Shown piece by piece: positions 24,802 to 31,140 of a stretch of 31,140 nucleotides of DNA; position 1 is the first letter of the stretch; each line of letters begins with the position of its first letter. Source of the stretch: Actimicrobium sp047621665 (GTDB lineage: Bacteria > Pseudomonadota > Gammaproteobacteria > Burkholderiales > Burkholderiaceae_D). A model generated the notes under the pieces. It worked only from the letters and a program-made list of their open reading frames with translations. It ran no database searches and had not been told where the DNA came from. Both the position numbers and the translations under genes were made by a program. The stretch lies in the NCBI GenBank assembly GCA_047621665.1, contig JBLHMB010000042.1:1-31140 (forward strand). Direction: 5' to 3'.

Positions 24802-25041
24802 GACCGCTTTGCTTGAATGGGGAGGCGTCGAATGTACCGCAGAAGTGGTGGTCTGCGACAGAACCTGCACCGGCATCCCGTGTGCAGCCACCGGCGGCCA
24901 ATAAAAATTGGTTAATGACACCGAATACCTGTCAGTAAAATGCGCATTGTTTGCCATAATGGCTCCGCTTTCCCCGGCTCCACGCTGCAGCCTTCTTCGC
25001 CGGGGCACTTCCACGAATCGATCACCACGGGGACAACACGG

Positions 25042-25812
25042 ATGAAACGCGTAATTTTCAATCAAAAAGGTGGTTGCGGAAAATCGACCATTGCGGTCAA
25101 TCTGGCGGCCGTCGCCGCCCACGATGGCAAAAAAACCCTGCTCATCGACATGGATCCGCAATGCAATTCCAGCCGCTACCTGCTGGGCGACGCCGCCAAG
25201 GAAGTCACGCCAACCATCGCCGGATTTTTTGAAGAAATGCTGGGATTTAGTTTTTATCCGAAACCGGCCAGTACATACGTCCATCCGACCCCGTTCGATA
25301 ACCTGTTCCTGCTGCCGTCCGATGCCTCGATCGGCGACCTGCAATCGAAGCTGGAATCACGCCACAAGATTTACAAGCTGCGCGACGCGCTCACTGAACT
25401 GGCCAAGGATTTCGACGAGATCATCATCGATACGCCGCCGGCCTACAACTTCTTCACGATGTCGGCACTCATTGCCGCCGACACCTGCCTGATCCCGTTC
25501 GACTGCGATGATTTTTCCCGAGAAGCGCTCTACACACTGATGAACAATGTCGCCGAAATTCGCGCCGACCATAATCCTGGACTGGTCATTGAAGGCATCG
25601 TCGTCAACCAGTTCCAGCCGCGTGCCAACCTGCCGCAACGACTGGTCAACGAATTGATCGCCGAAGGTCTGCCGGTACTCAACAGCAAACTGTCGAGTTC
25701 GATCGTGATTCGCGAGTCGCACGGCCGCTGCCTGCCGATGATTCATCTGGATAAGAACCACAAGCTCAGTAATGAGTTTTCGGCGTTGTATGGGGAGTTG
25801 ACGGCGGCTTAA
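25042..25812 (+). CDS. ParA-family ATPase
   Basis: A 256-aa MinD/ParA-type ATPase. The deviant Walker A is KGGCGKST (residues 9-16) with the signature lysines, followed by LLIDMDPQCNSSRYLLG, Walker B-like DEIIIDTPPAYNFFTMSAL and a C-terminal SIVIRESHGRCLPMIHLDKNHKLS. The protein lacks the N-terminal HTH of plasmid SopA/P1-ParA types. No parB or parS-like gene accompanies it, so it may position a cell structure rather than segregate DNA. The ATG at 25042 begins MKRVIFNQKGG directly at the first strand, and the frame's upstream extension has no family character. It is divergent from the FAH gene and convergent with the methyltransferase gene. Confidence 0.9.
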   Translation: MKRVIFNQKGGCGKSTIAVNLAAVAAHDGKKTLLIDMDPQCNSSRYLLGDAAKEVTPTIAGFFEEMLGFSFYPKPASTYVHPTPFDNLFLLPSDASIGDLQSKLESRHKIYKLRDALTELAKDFDEIIIDTPPAYNFFTMSALIAADTCLIPFDCDDFSREALYTLMNNVAEIRADHNPGLVIEGIVVNQFQPRANLPQRLVNELIAEGLPVLNSKLSSSIVIRESHGRCLPMIHLDKNHKLSNEFSALYGELTAA

Positions 25813-25859
25813 CTAGCAGGCACACCGGGACAACATGGTGGGTGCAACAATCGCAGGGC

Positions 25860-25890
25860 ATTGCACCGTATGCTCCATGTGCGGTGCAAT
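25860..25890. terminator. Inverted repeat between convergent genes
   Basis: ATTGCACCG and CGGTGCAAT form a perfect 9-bp stem around a 13-base loop between the parA and methyltransferase stops. There is no U-tract, so a terminator is suggested by placement only; a regulator site is possible. Confidence 0.5.
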
Positions 25891-25897
25891 AACCCGA

Positions 25898-26584
25898 TTA
25901 CTTCAACCGCCCAGTCAACATCCAGTAATGCTCAATGCGCTGAATACGAATATCTTTCAGATGCGGTGACAGTCGCTTGCGCAAGCCGCTGTCGCTCGGA
26001 AAATTCTTGACCACTTCGTAGCGCTCACCGCTACCAAGCCGGCGGATCTGGAAAGTGTTGCCCTGCAAATCGGTGCGGGCGATCGAGGTGCTGATGCCTT
26101 CGACATAGACGTTATCCATCATCACCACCAGCGTGTCCTTGCCCAGTTGCTCACGCAGACGTTCCATGAAACTGTCCTGCTGTTCGCGCAGCACATGCGA
26201 CCACCAGAAACCGGCCAGGCATGCCGTGAAGGGCTGCCCGGTCTCGATCGCGAACGCATCGGCCAACGCGAAGTCGACCTTGTCGGCCGGCAGGTTGCGG
26301 GCTCGTGCCAGCGCAATCACTTCGGCATTAATGTCGGTGGCCAGCACATACTCGGCTGTCTTGACCGCTTCGGCGGTCCAGTAACCGGTGCCGCAGGCGA
26401 TCTCCAGAACACGCTGGCCGGCGACGGCTTGCTGCAACCACTCGCGCACCACGGGCAGGTCAGCCTGACGCTCCGGCTTGGCATAGACGTTGTCATACTG
26501 GTCGGCCCGCTTGGCGTAATACCCGGCCATGTTGGTATTGACGTTGATATTGCTATTGCTATTGCTATTACTATTGGTACTCAT
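25898..26584 (-). CDS. Class I SAM-dependent methyltransferase
   Basis: A 228-aa Rossmann-fold methyltransferase. Motif I is VLEIACGTGYWTAEAV, motif II ends ATDINAEVIALA, and FALADAFAI marks the next SAM-binding strand. The substrate-side segment ACLAGFWWSHVLREQQDSFMERL and the C-terminal RIQRIEHYWMLTGRLK suit small-molecule methyltransferases. The substrate is unknown. The first 18 residues are an Asn/Ser/Thr tail encoded by AAT-AGC repeats. An internal Met19 (MAGYYAKRADQYDNVYA, start at 26530) would give a normal family N-terminus, so either start may be used; neither has a strong ribosome binding site. Confidence 0.85.
   Translation of the reverse strand: MSTNSNSNSNSNINVNTNMAGYYAKRADQYDNVYAKPERQADLPVVREWLQQAVAGQRVLEIACGTGYWTAEAVKTAEYVLATDINAEVIALARARNLPADKVDFALADAFAIETGQPFTACLAGFWWSHVLREQQDSFMERLREQLGKDTLVVMMDNVYVEGISTSIARTDLQGNTFQIRRLGSGERYEVVKNFPSDSGLRKRLSPHLKDIRIQRIEHYWMLTGRLK
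26542..26577. repeat. Hexanucleotide tandem repeat at the methyltransferase N-terminus
   Basis: Plus-strand GCTATT units (AATAGC on the coding strand) occur three times perfectly, with imperfect copies on both sides, encoding alternating Asn-Ser. Copy-number change would alter tail length in frame, not switch the gene off. Confidence 0.75.
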
Positions 26585-26630
26585 TGATTCACACTCATTG
26601 TTGTCCAGATTGTCGAATTACAGTTCCGCA

Positions 26631-27572
26631 TTACAGCTCATACATTTCTTTTTCGCCGCTCATGACCTGCTCGATCAATTTGCGGTTCAGGGTCGGCGTC
26701 AGCAGTTCGATGAACGTATAAACATAGCTGCGCAGGTAAGCCCCTTGCTTGAGCGCGACCCGCGACACGTTGGTGCCGAACAGGTGACCGGCTGAAATCA
26801 TCCGCAGGTTTTTATCGCGTTCGGCATCGTACGCCATGCCGGCGATGATGCCAACGCCCAGACCCAGTTCGACATAGGTTTTGATGACGTCGGCGTCGAT
26901 GGCTTCAAGCAGCACATCCGGTTTCAGATTACGCAACTGAAACGCATGGTCGATCTTGGCCCGGCCGGTGAATGCATTGTCATACGTAATGAGCGGATAC
27001 GCCGCGATCTCATCGAGCGTCAGCGACTTCGATTTCAGCAACGGATGCTCGGGCGGCACCACCACCACATGCTCCCACTGATAACACGGGATCGAGACCA
27101 GGCCGGCCATCGACATGATTGATTCAGTGGCCAGCGCGATATCGGCATGACCGCTCAGCACCAGATCGGCGACCTGTTTCGGATTGCCCTGCAACAGTGA
27201 CAGCCGCACTTTCGGAAAACGCTGCGTGAAGGCCTGCACCACCTTCGGCAGCGCGTAGCGTGCCTGCGTATGCGTGGTCGCGATCGTAAAGCTGCCGCTG
27301 TCGTGGGCGGCGAATTCCTTGCCGATACTTTTCAGGCTATCGATTTCCTGCATGATGACTTCGACCGCCTTCAGCACGGCGCGACCGGGTTCGGTCAGGC
27401 CGCGGATGCGCTTGCCATGACGGGTAAAAATATCGACGCCGAGTTCTTCTTCAAGTTCGATGATGGCTTTCGAGACGCCCGGCTGAGAAGTGAACAGTGC
27501 CTTGGCCGCCTCGGTCAGGTTGTAGTTCTGACGCACGGCTTCGCGCACAAAGCGGAATTGATGCAAATTCAT
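26631..27572 (-). CDS. cysB: CysB-like LysR-family transcriptional regulator
   Basis: A 313-aa LysR-type regulator of the CysB/Cbl group, controlling cysteine synthesis and sulfur assimilation with N-acetylserine or sulfate-type effectors. The HTH spans MNLHQFRFVREAVRQNYNLTEAAKALFTSQPGVSKAIIELE, and the IFTRHGKRIRGLTEPG segment is typical of CysB. Effector-domain features are TIATTHTQARYALPKVV, LLQGNPKQVADLVLSGHADIALATE and GIIAGMAYDAERD. The ATG at 27572 (MNLHQF) matches the family start; the frame upstream does not. It is divergent from the TauE/SafE exporter and the sulfite reductase genes, a textbook layout for a regulator of this module. Whether it is CysB or a paralogue such as Cbl is not decidable from the sequence alone. 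Confidence 0.88.
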   Translation of the reverse strand: MNLHQFRFVREAVRQNYNLTEAAKALFTSQPGVSKAIIELEEELGVDIFTRHGKRIRGLTEPGRAVLKAVEVIMQEIDSLKSIGKEFAAHDSGSFTIATTHTQARYALPKVVQAFTQRFPKVRLSLLQGNPKQVADLVLSGHADIALATESIMSMAGLVSIPCYQWEHVVVVPPEHPLLKSKSLTLDEIAAYPLITYDNAFTGRAKIDHAFQLRNLKPDVLLEAIDADVIKTYVELGLGVGIIAGMAYDAERDKNLRMISAGHLFGTNVSRVALKQGAYLRSYVYTFIELLTPTLNRKLIEQVMSGEKEMYEL

Positions 27573-27622
27573 GACGACTTTCTGTGGGATCTGACCAAAC
27601 ACCTGAAAAGGTGCTTGCCGGG

Positions 27623-27653
27623 TTTGCTTATGCCCGTAGCGCATATAAGCAAA
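27623..27653. promoter_or_regulatory. Inverted repeat in the cysB-tauE intergenic region
   Basis: TTTGCTTAT at 27623-27631 and ATAAGCAAA at 27645-27653 are exact inverted copies with a 13-base spacer. A second, nested pair TATGC/GCATA overlaps it. The T-rich/A-rich symmetry is consistent with LysR-type binding, so autoregulation by the CysB-like protein is a reasonable inference. Confidence 0.55.
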
Positions 27654-27667
27654 TAGTTACTCTGTAG

Positions 27668-27700
27668 TTGGCAACCGATCCGAATTTTATTACGATTCGG
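27668..27700 (+). promoter_or_regulatory. tauE-side promoter with overlapping inverted repeat
   Basis: TTGGCA at 27668-27673 and TACGAT at 27691-27696 are 17 bases apart. An inverted repeat CCGAAT-N9-ATTCGG (27680-27700) overlaps the -10 element, a position suited to a repressor or to contact with polymerase. AGGATG follows just ahead of the ATG at 27721. Confidence 0.5.
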
Positions 27701-27720
27701 GCTACTTTGATCAGGATGTC

Positions 27721-28494
27721 ATGACTCTTTCTTATATAGTTTCAGGTTTTGCGGTCGGTTTACTGGTCGGCCTCACGGGTGTTGGCGGCGGATCGCTGAT
27801 GACGCCGTTGTTGACGCTCATGTTTGGCATCTCGCCGACAGTAGCCGTTGGTACCGACCTCGCCTTCGCCTCGGCCACTAAAGTAGCCGGCACGTTTGCC
27901 CATCGCTTTCGCGGCAATGTGCATTGGGACATCGTCCGGCGCCTGTGTCTGGGCGCCCTTCCGGCCGCTGTCATGACCACGCTGATACTCAAATATTTTG
28001 GCGGACTCGACGAATCCATCGGCCAGATTATCCGTTATTCGATTGCCGGTTCGGTCATGCTGACCGTGATCGCGATCCTGTTCCGTACCCGCATGCAGCG
28101 CTGGATGGCCACCCATCCGCAGTATCAACTGGAAGGTTCCCGTCAGGCGAAGGCCACCATCATCGCTGGCGTGGTGCTGGGTACGCTGGTGACAATTTCT
28201 TCGATCGGCGCCGGCGCAGTCGGTGCCACGCTGCTGGTGTTGCTGTATCCGAATCTCAAACCAGCAGAAATTGCCGGCACTGACATTGCCTATGCCGTAC
28301 CATTGACAGCCATTGCCGCGCTGGGCCACTGGTGGATCGGATCGATCAACTGGGAATTGCTGATCATGTTGCTGATCGGCTCGGTGCCGGGCATTACGAT
28401 CGGATCGCTGGCAGCACGCGCCGTACCGGACAAACTGTTGCGTGGCCTGCTGGCCGTAACGCTGACCGGTGTGGCCTTCAAGCTAGTGTTCTGA
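27721..28494 (+). CDS. TauE/SafE-family (TSUP) sulfite exporter-type permease
   Basis: A 257-aa inner-membrane permease of about eight helices in two repeats. Signature repeats are FAVGLLVGLTGVGGGSLMTPLLTLMFGISPTVAVGTDL in the first half and GVVLGTLVTISSIGAGAVGATLLVLLYPNLKPAEIAGTDIAYAVPL in the second, the paired glycine-rich GTDLA/GTDIA elements of TSUP proteins. It probably exports or imports sulfite or a related sulfur oxyanion, inferred from the adjacent sulfite reductase and CysB-like regulator. An AGGATG ribosome binding site precedes the ATG. Sulfite reductase begins 79 bases downstream, so one transcript is possible. Confidence 0.85.
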   Translation: MTLSYIVSGFAVGLLVGLTGVGGGSLMTPLLTLMFGISPTVAVGTDLAFASATKVAGTFAHRFRGNVHWDIVRRLCLGALPAAVMTTLILKYFGGLDESIGQIIRYSIAGSVMLTVIAILFRTRMQRWMATHPQYQLEGSRQAKATIIAGVVLGTLVTISSIGAGAVGATLLVLLYPNLKPAEIAGTDIAYAVPLTAIAALGHWWIGSINWELLIMLLIGSVPGITIGSLAARAVPDKLLRGLLAVTLTGVAFKLVF

Positions 28495-28573
28495 TCTACG
28501 GCAAAAGCACAACAAAACCGCAGTGAAGTATTGACCACCTCATTTCGCATCATTATTCAAGTCAGGATTCACG

Positions 28574-30271
28574 ATGTACCACTACGACCAGTACGACCAC
28601 CAGATCGTCAAGGAACGCATTGCCCAATATGCCGACCAAGTCCGTCGCCGCATTGCCGATGAATTGACCGAAGAAGAATTCAAACCGCTGCGCCTGCAAA
28701 ACGGTCTGTACATGCAGCGTCATGCGTACATGCTGCGTGTGGCCGTCCCGTACGGCATGCTGTCGTCGGACCAGATGCGCATGTTTGCCGGGATCGCCCG
28801 CAAGTATGACCGCGGCTACGGCCACTTCACGACCCGCCAGAACATCCAGTACAACTGGATCAATCTCGAAGAAACGCCGCAGATCCTGGCCGACCTGGCC
28901 TCGGTCGAAATGCACGCGATCCAGACCTCGGGCAATTGCATCCGCAATATCACCTCGGACGAATACTGCGGCGTTGCCGCCGACGAACTGATCGACCCGC
29001 GTCCGCTGGCTGAAATCATGCGCCAGTGGAGCACCTTCCATCCGGAGTTTGCTTACCTGCCGCGCAAGTTCAAGCTGGCCTTTAACGGTGCCATCGAAGA
29101 CCGCGCCGCAACCGCCGTGCATGACATCGGTTTCACCGTGATGACCAACGATGCCGGCGAACTCGGCCTGCGCGTGATGGCTGGTGGTGGCATGGGCCGC
29201 ACGCCGATTCTCGGCAGCGTGGTGCGTGAGTTTCTGCCATGGAAGCACATGCTGACTTATACCGAAGCCATCATGCGCGTCTACAACCAGCATGGCCGGC
29301 GCGACAATATTTACAAGGCGCGCATCAAGATTCTGGTGAAAGCCATCGGCATCGAAGAATTCCAGCGTCAGGTCGAAGCCGAATGGGTCGATCTGAAAGA
29401 CGGACCAAGCACGCTCACGCAAGAAGAATTCGACCGCGTCGCGTCGTACTTCACGCCGCATGATTACGCTACTTTTGCCGGCGACGATGCCGACATCACG
29501 GTTTTGAAAACCAGCGACAAGGCCTTCGGCGCCTGGACCCGGCGCAATGTCAAGGCGCACAAAATGCCCGGCTATGCGATCGTCCTGCTGTCCCTGAAAA
29601 AAACCGGCGTGCCACCCGGCGACGCGACGGCCGAGCAAATGGACTTCGTTGCACGCATGGCAGACCGCTTCAGCTTCGGTGAAATCCGCGTCACGCATGA
29701 ACAGAATCTGGTGCTGGCCGACGTCAAGCAATCCGAATTGCCCGAGCTGTTCAAGCAAGCCAAAGCACATGGCCTGGCCACGCCGAACATCGGTCTGCTG
29801 ACCGATATCATCTGCTGCCCCGGCGGTGATTTTTGCTCGCTGGCCAATGCCAAGTCGATCCCGATTGCGGCAGCCATTGCCGAGCGTTTCGACAACCTCG
29901 ACTTTCAGCATGACATCGGCGAAATCGAACTCAACATCTCCGGTTGCATCAACGCTTGCGGTCACCACCATGTCGGCAATATCGGCATCCTCGGCGTCGA
30001 CAAGGACGGTTCCGAGTGGTACCAGGTCTCGATCGGCGGCGCGCAAGGCAATGACAGTTCGATCGGCAAAATCATCGGCCCGTCGTTCTCGGCGCAGCAA
30101 ATGCCGGTTGTCATCGAGCGCCTGCTCGAAGTCTATGTACGCGACCGCTTCGAAGACGAACGCTTCATCGACACCACCCGCCGTGTCGGCGTGGCACCGT
30201 TCAAGGAACACGTCTACGCCACCCCGATCAAGACCAAACATCACATCGCCAGAGAAGACGCTCATGCGTGA
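28574..30271 (+). CDS. cysI: Siroheme sulfite reductase (nitrite/sulfite reductase family)
   Basis: Assimilatory reductase carrying siroheme and a [4Fe-4S] cluster that takes sulfite to sulfide with six electrons. The 565-aa single chain has two ferredoxin-like half-domains, GHFTTRQNIQYNWINLEE and FSFGEIRVTHEQNLVLADV. Cluster/siroheme cysteines are Cys415 and Cys421 (CCPGGDFC) and Cys458 and Cys462 (SGCINACGHH). A siroheme-binding TSGNCIRN lies near residue 119. The same family includes nitrite reductases, so assignment to sulfite rests on the neighbours: DUF934 and APS reductase follow with overlaps. AGGA precedes the ATG. The electron donor (a ferredoxin or flavoprotein subunit) is not encoded in the window. 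Confidence 0.92.
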   Translation: MYHYDQYDHQIVKERIAQYADQVRRRIADELTEEEFKPLRLQNGLYMQRHAYMLRVAVPYGMLSSDQMRMFAGIARKYDRGYGHFTTRQNIQYNWINLEETPQILADLASVEMHAIQTSGNCIRNITSDEYCGVAADELIDPRPLAEIMRQWSTFHPEFAYLPRKFKLAFNGAIEDRAATAVHDIGFTVMTNDAGELGLRVMAGGGMGRTPILGSVVREFLPWKHMLTYTEAIMRVYNQHGRRDNIYKARIKILVKAIGIEEFQRQVEAEWVDLKDGPSTLTQEEFDRVASYFTPHDYATFAGDDADITVLKTSDKAFGAWTRRNVKAHKMPGYAIVLLSLKKTGVPPGDATAEQMDFVARMADRFSFGEIRVTHEQNLVLADVKQSELPELFKQAKAHGLATPNIGLLTDIICCPGGDFCSLANAKSIPIAAAIAERFDNLDFQHDIGEIELNISGCINACGHHHVGNIGILGVDKDGSEWYQVSIGGAQGNDSSIGKIIGPSFSAQQMPVVIERLLEVYVRDRFEDERFIDTTRRVGVAPFKEHVYATPIKTKHHIAREDAHA

Positions 30272-30785
30272 CATCATCAAACACCGCGCCATCGTCAGCG
30301 ATGACTGGACTGTCCTGCGTCTGGCCGAAGGCGACACCGCCGACACCGTCGCCCTACCCGCCGGCAAAGTCATCGTGCCGCTGAGCGTCTGGCAAGCCCG
30401 GCGCGAAGAGCTGGTCGAGCGCACCGAACTCGGTGTCTGGCTGGCCAGCAGCGAACGCGCCGAAGCGATCAAGGATGACCTCGCCCGCTTCGCCGTCATT
30501 GCCGTGGACTTCCCGAAATTTGCCGATGGTCGCGGTTATTCGACCGCCTATAATTTGCGTGCCCGCATGGGTTACGAGGGCGAATTGCGCGCCATCGGCG
30601 ATGTGCTGCGCGACCAGCTGTTCTATATGAGCCGGGTCGGCTTCGATGCGTTCGCCACCCGCGAAGACCGCAACATCCATGACGCACTCAAAGGCCTGAC
30701 CGATTTTTCGGAGTCGTACCAGACTTCGCTGGACCAGAAGACCCCGCTGTTTCGTCGCGCGCAACGTCCGACTGCTGCCTCGTGA
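30264..30785 (+). CDS. DUF934 protein of the sulfate assimilation operon
   Basis: A 173-aa DUF934 family protein, beginning MRDIIKHRAIVSDDWTVLRL. The conserved core is IAVDFPKFADGRGYSTAYNLRARMGYEGELRAIGDVLRDQLFYMSRVGFDAF, the hallmark stretch of the family. Its biochemical role is not established, but it almost always lies between sulfite reductase and cysH genes in betaproteobacteria, implying a helper role in sulfur reduction. It overlaps the sulfite reductase gene by eight bases, and its stop overlaps the cysH GTG as GTGA, so translation is probably coupled through all three genes. Confidence 0.88.
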   Translation: MRDIIKHRAIVSDDWTVLRLAEGDTADTVALPAGKVIVPLSVWQARREELVERTELGVWLASSERAEAIKDDLARFAVIAVDFPKFADGRGYSTAYNLRARMGYEGELRAIGDVLRDQLFYMSRVGFDAFATREDRNIHDALKGLTDFSESYQTSLDQKTPLFRRAQRPTAAS

Positions 30786-31140
30786 GCGGCGCGCCAACCG
30801 ATTACGACTTGCTGGTCATTGCTACCAAAGCCACGCTGGGCCGTCTCGCCGTCGACTTTTCACCGGCGGTGTTTGCCTCCAGCCTGGCCGCCGAAGACAT
30901 GGTGTTGACCGACATGATCCTGCGCACCGGTCTGCCGATCAGCATCTTCACGCTGGAAACCGGCCGCCTGCATGCCGAGACATTGGGCATGCTCGACACG
31001 ATCAAGGACCGCTACGCCTACGACATTGTGCGCATGACGCCTGACCCGGTCGCCGTCGAAGCCTACGTCCATAATCACGGGCTCAATGGCTTTTATGACA
31101 GCGTTGACCTGCGCAAGGAATGCTGCCACATCCGCAAGGT
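30782..31140 (+). CDS. cysH: APS reductase (CysH), 5' part, cut by window end
   Basis: The first 119 codons of an adenylyl-sulfate reductase, from a GTG at 30782 that overlaps the DUF934 stop. The visible sequence has the ATP-pyrophosphatase-like fold of PAPS/APS reductases: FASSLAAEDMVLTDMIL (the nucleotide-binding serine loop), ISIFTLETGRLHAET and GFYDSVDLRKECCHIRKV. The Cys114-Cys115 pair marks the iron-sulfur type that uses APS (EC 1.8.4.10) rather than the cluster-free PAPS reductase of enterobacteria; the second CxxC pair lies beyond the window. There is no ATG near the expected start, so GTG is the natural choice. Confidence 0.88.
   Translation, partial: MSGAPTDYDLLVIATKATLGRLAVDFSPAVFASSLAAEDMVLTDMILRTGLPISIFTLETGRLHAETLGMLDTIKDRYAYDIVRMTPDPVAVEAYVHNHGLNGFYDSVDLRKECCHIRK

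Noticed and set aside
24802..25344. Upstream extension of the FAH-family frame
   Set aside because: Runs antisense through the parA start region; the conserved start MKLATLKDG is at 24801.
28562..30499. Long minus-strand open frame opposite sulfite reductase
   Set aside because: A codon-bias shadow; the plus strand carries a complete enzyme with all cluster cysteines.
1..31140. CRISPR array, retron or other multi-gene defence system
   Set aside because: No regularly spaced direct repeats, Cas-like or reverse-transcriptase motifs were seen; only dead restriction fragments were found.

Overview
The window looks like a chromosomal segment of a betaproteobacterium of the order Burkholderiales, most like Oxalobacteraceae (Herminiimonas/Herbaspirillum-type). 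This is inferred from gene content and protein wording, not from a search. Supporting signs are the siroheme sulfite reductase - DUF934 - APS reductase gene order with a CysB-like regulator, a CysB protein starting MNLHQFRF, a class I fumarase, moderately GC-rich coding sequence and tRNA genes with encoded CCA.

Layout. 1-6.2 kb is ordinary metabolism: branched-chain aminotransferase (ilvE) followed by a YitT-family membrane protein, a RibD/DHFR-like reductase, a convergent D(-)-tartrate dehydratase (tarD), a DEDDh 3'-5' exonuclease and a family III CoA-transferase of the alpha-methylacyl-CoA racemase type. 6.2-13.25 kb is an accessory, decaying region. It holds a TetR regulator gene without a start codon and with two in-frame amber stops, an unrecognised 295-aa protein, an antisense IS5-type transposase relic, an intact DUF1501/DUF1800 exported-protein pair, a strongly AT-rich intergenic stretch, and the ruins of a type I restriction gene (hsdR) next to a YgjP-type metallopeptidase relic. 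A small conserved-looking 69-aa ORF follows, then tRNA-Ser(GGA) with a strong terminator at the right edge.

13.4-20.7 kb is core metabolism: acetyl-CoA synthetase (acs), divergent from a YqhA-family membrane protein - class I fumarase - glutamate racemase run, then tRNA-His with a near-consensus promoter, a small unknown protein and an ammonium transporter (amt) with a palindromic operator candidate just upstream of its promoter. 20.9-24.8 kb, all on the minus strand, encodes a DMT exporter, a CPA-type cation/proton antiporter whose start codon is problematic, a VOC-family protein and a fumarylacetoacetate-hydrolase-family enzyme. 25-26.6 kb carries an orphan ParA ATPase convergent with a SAM methyltransferase that has an Asn/Ser repeat at its N-terminus.

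26.6-31.14 kb is an assimilatory sulfur module. A CysB-like LysR regulator is divergent from a TauE/SafE exporter, and these are followed by sulfite reductase, DUF934 and the start of APS reductase (cysH, cut by the window end) as overlapping genes. Two inverted repeats in the regulator-exporter intergenic region are candidate operators. No CRISPR array or clear new multi-gene defence system was seen. The most unusual material is the 6.2-13.25 kb decaying region.
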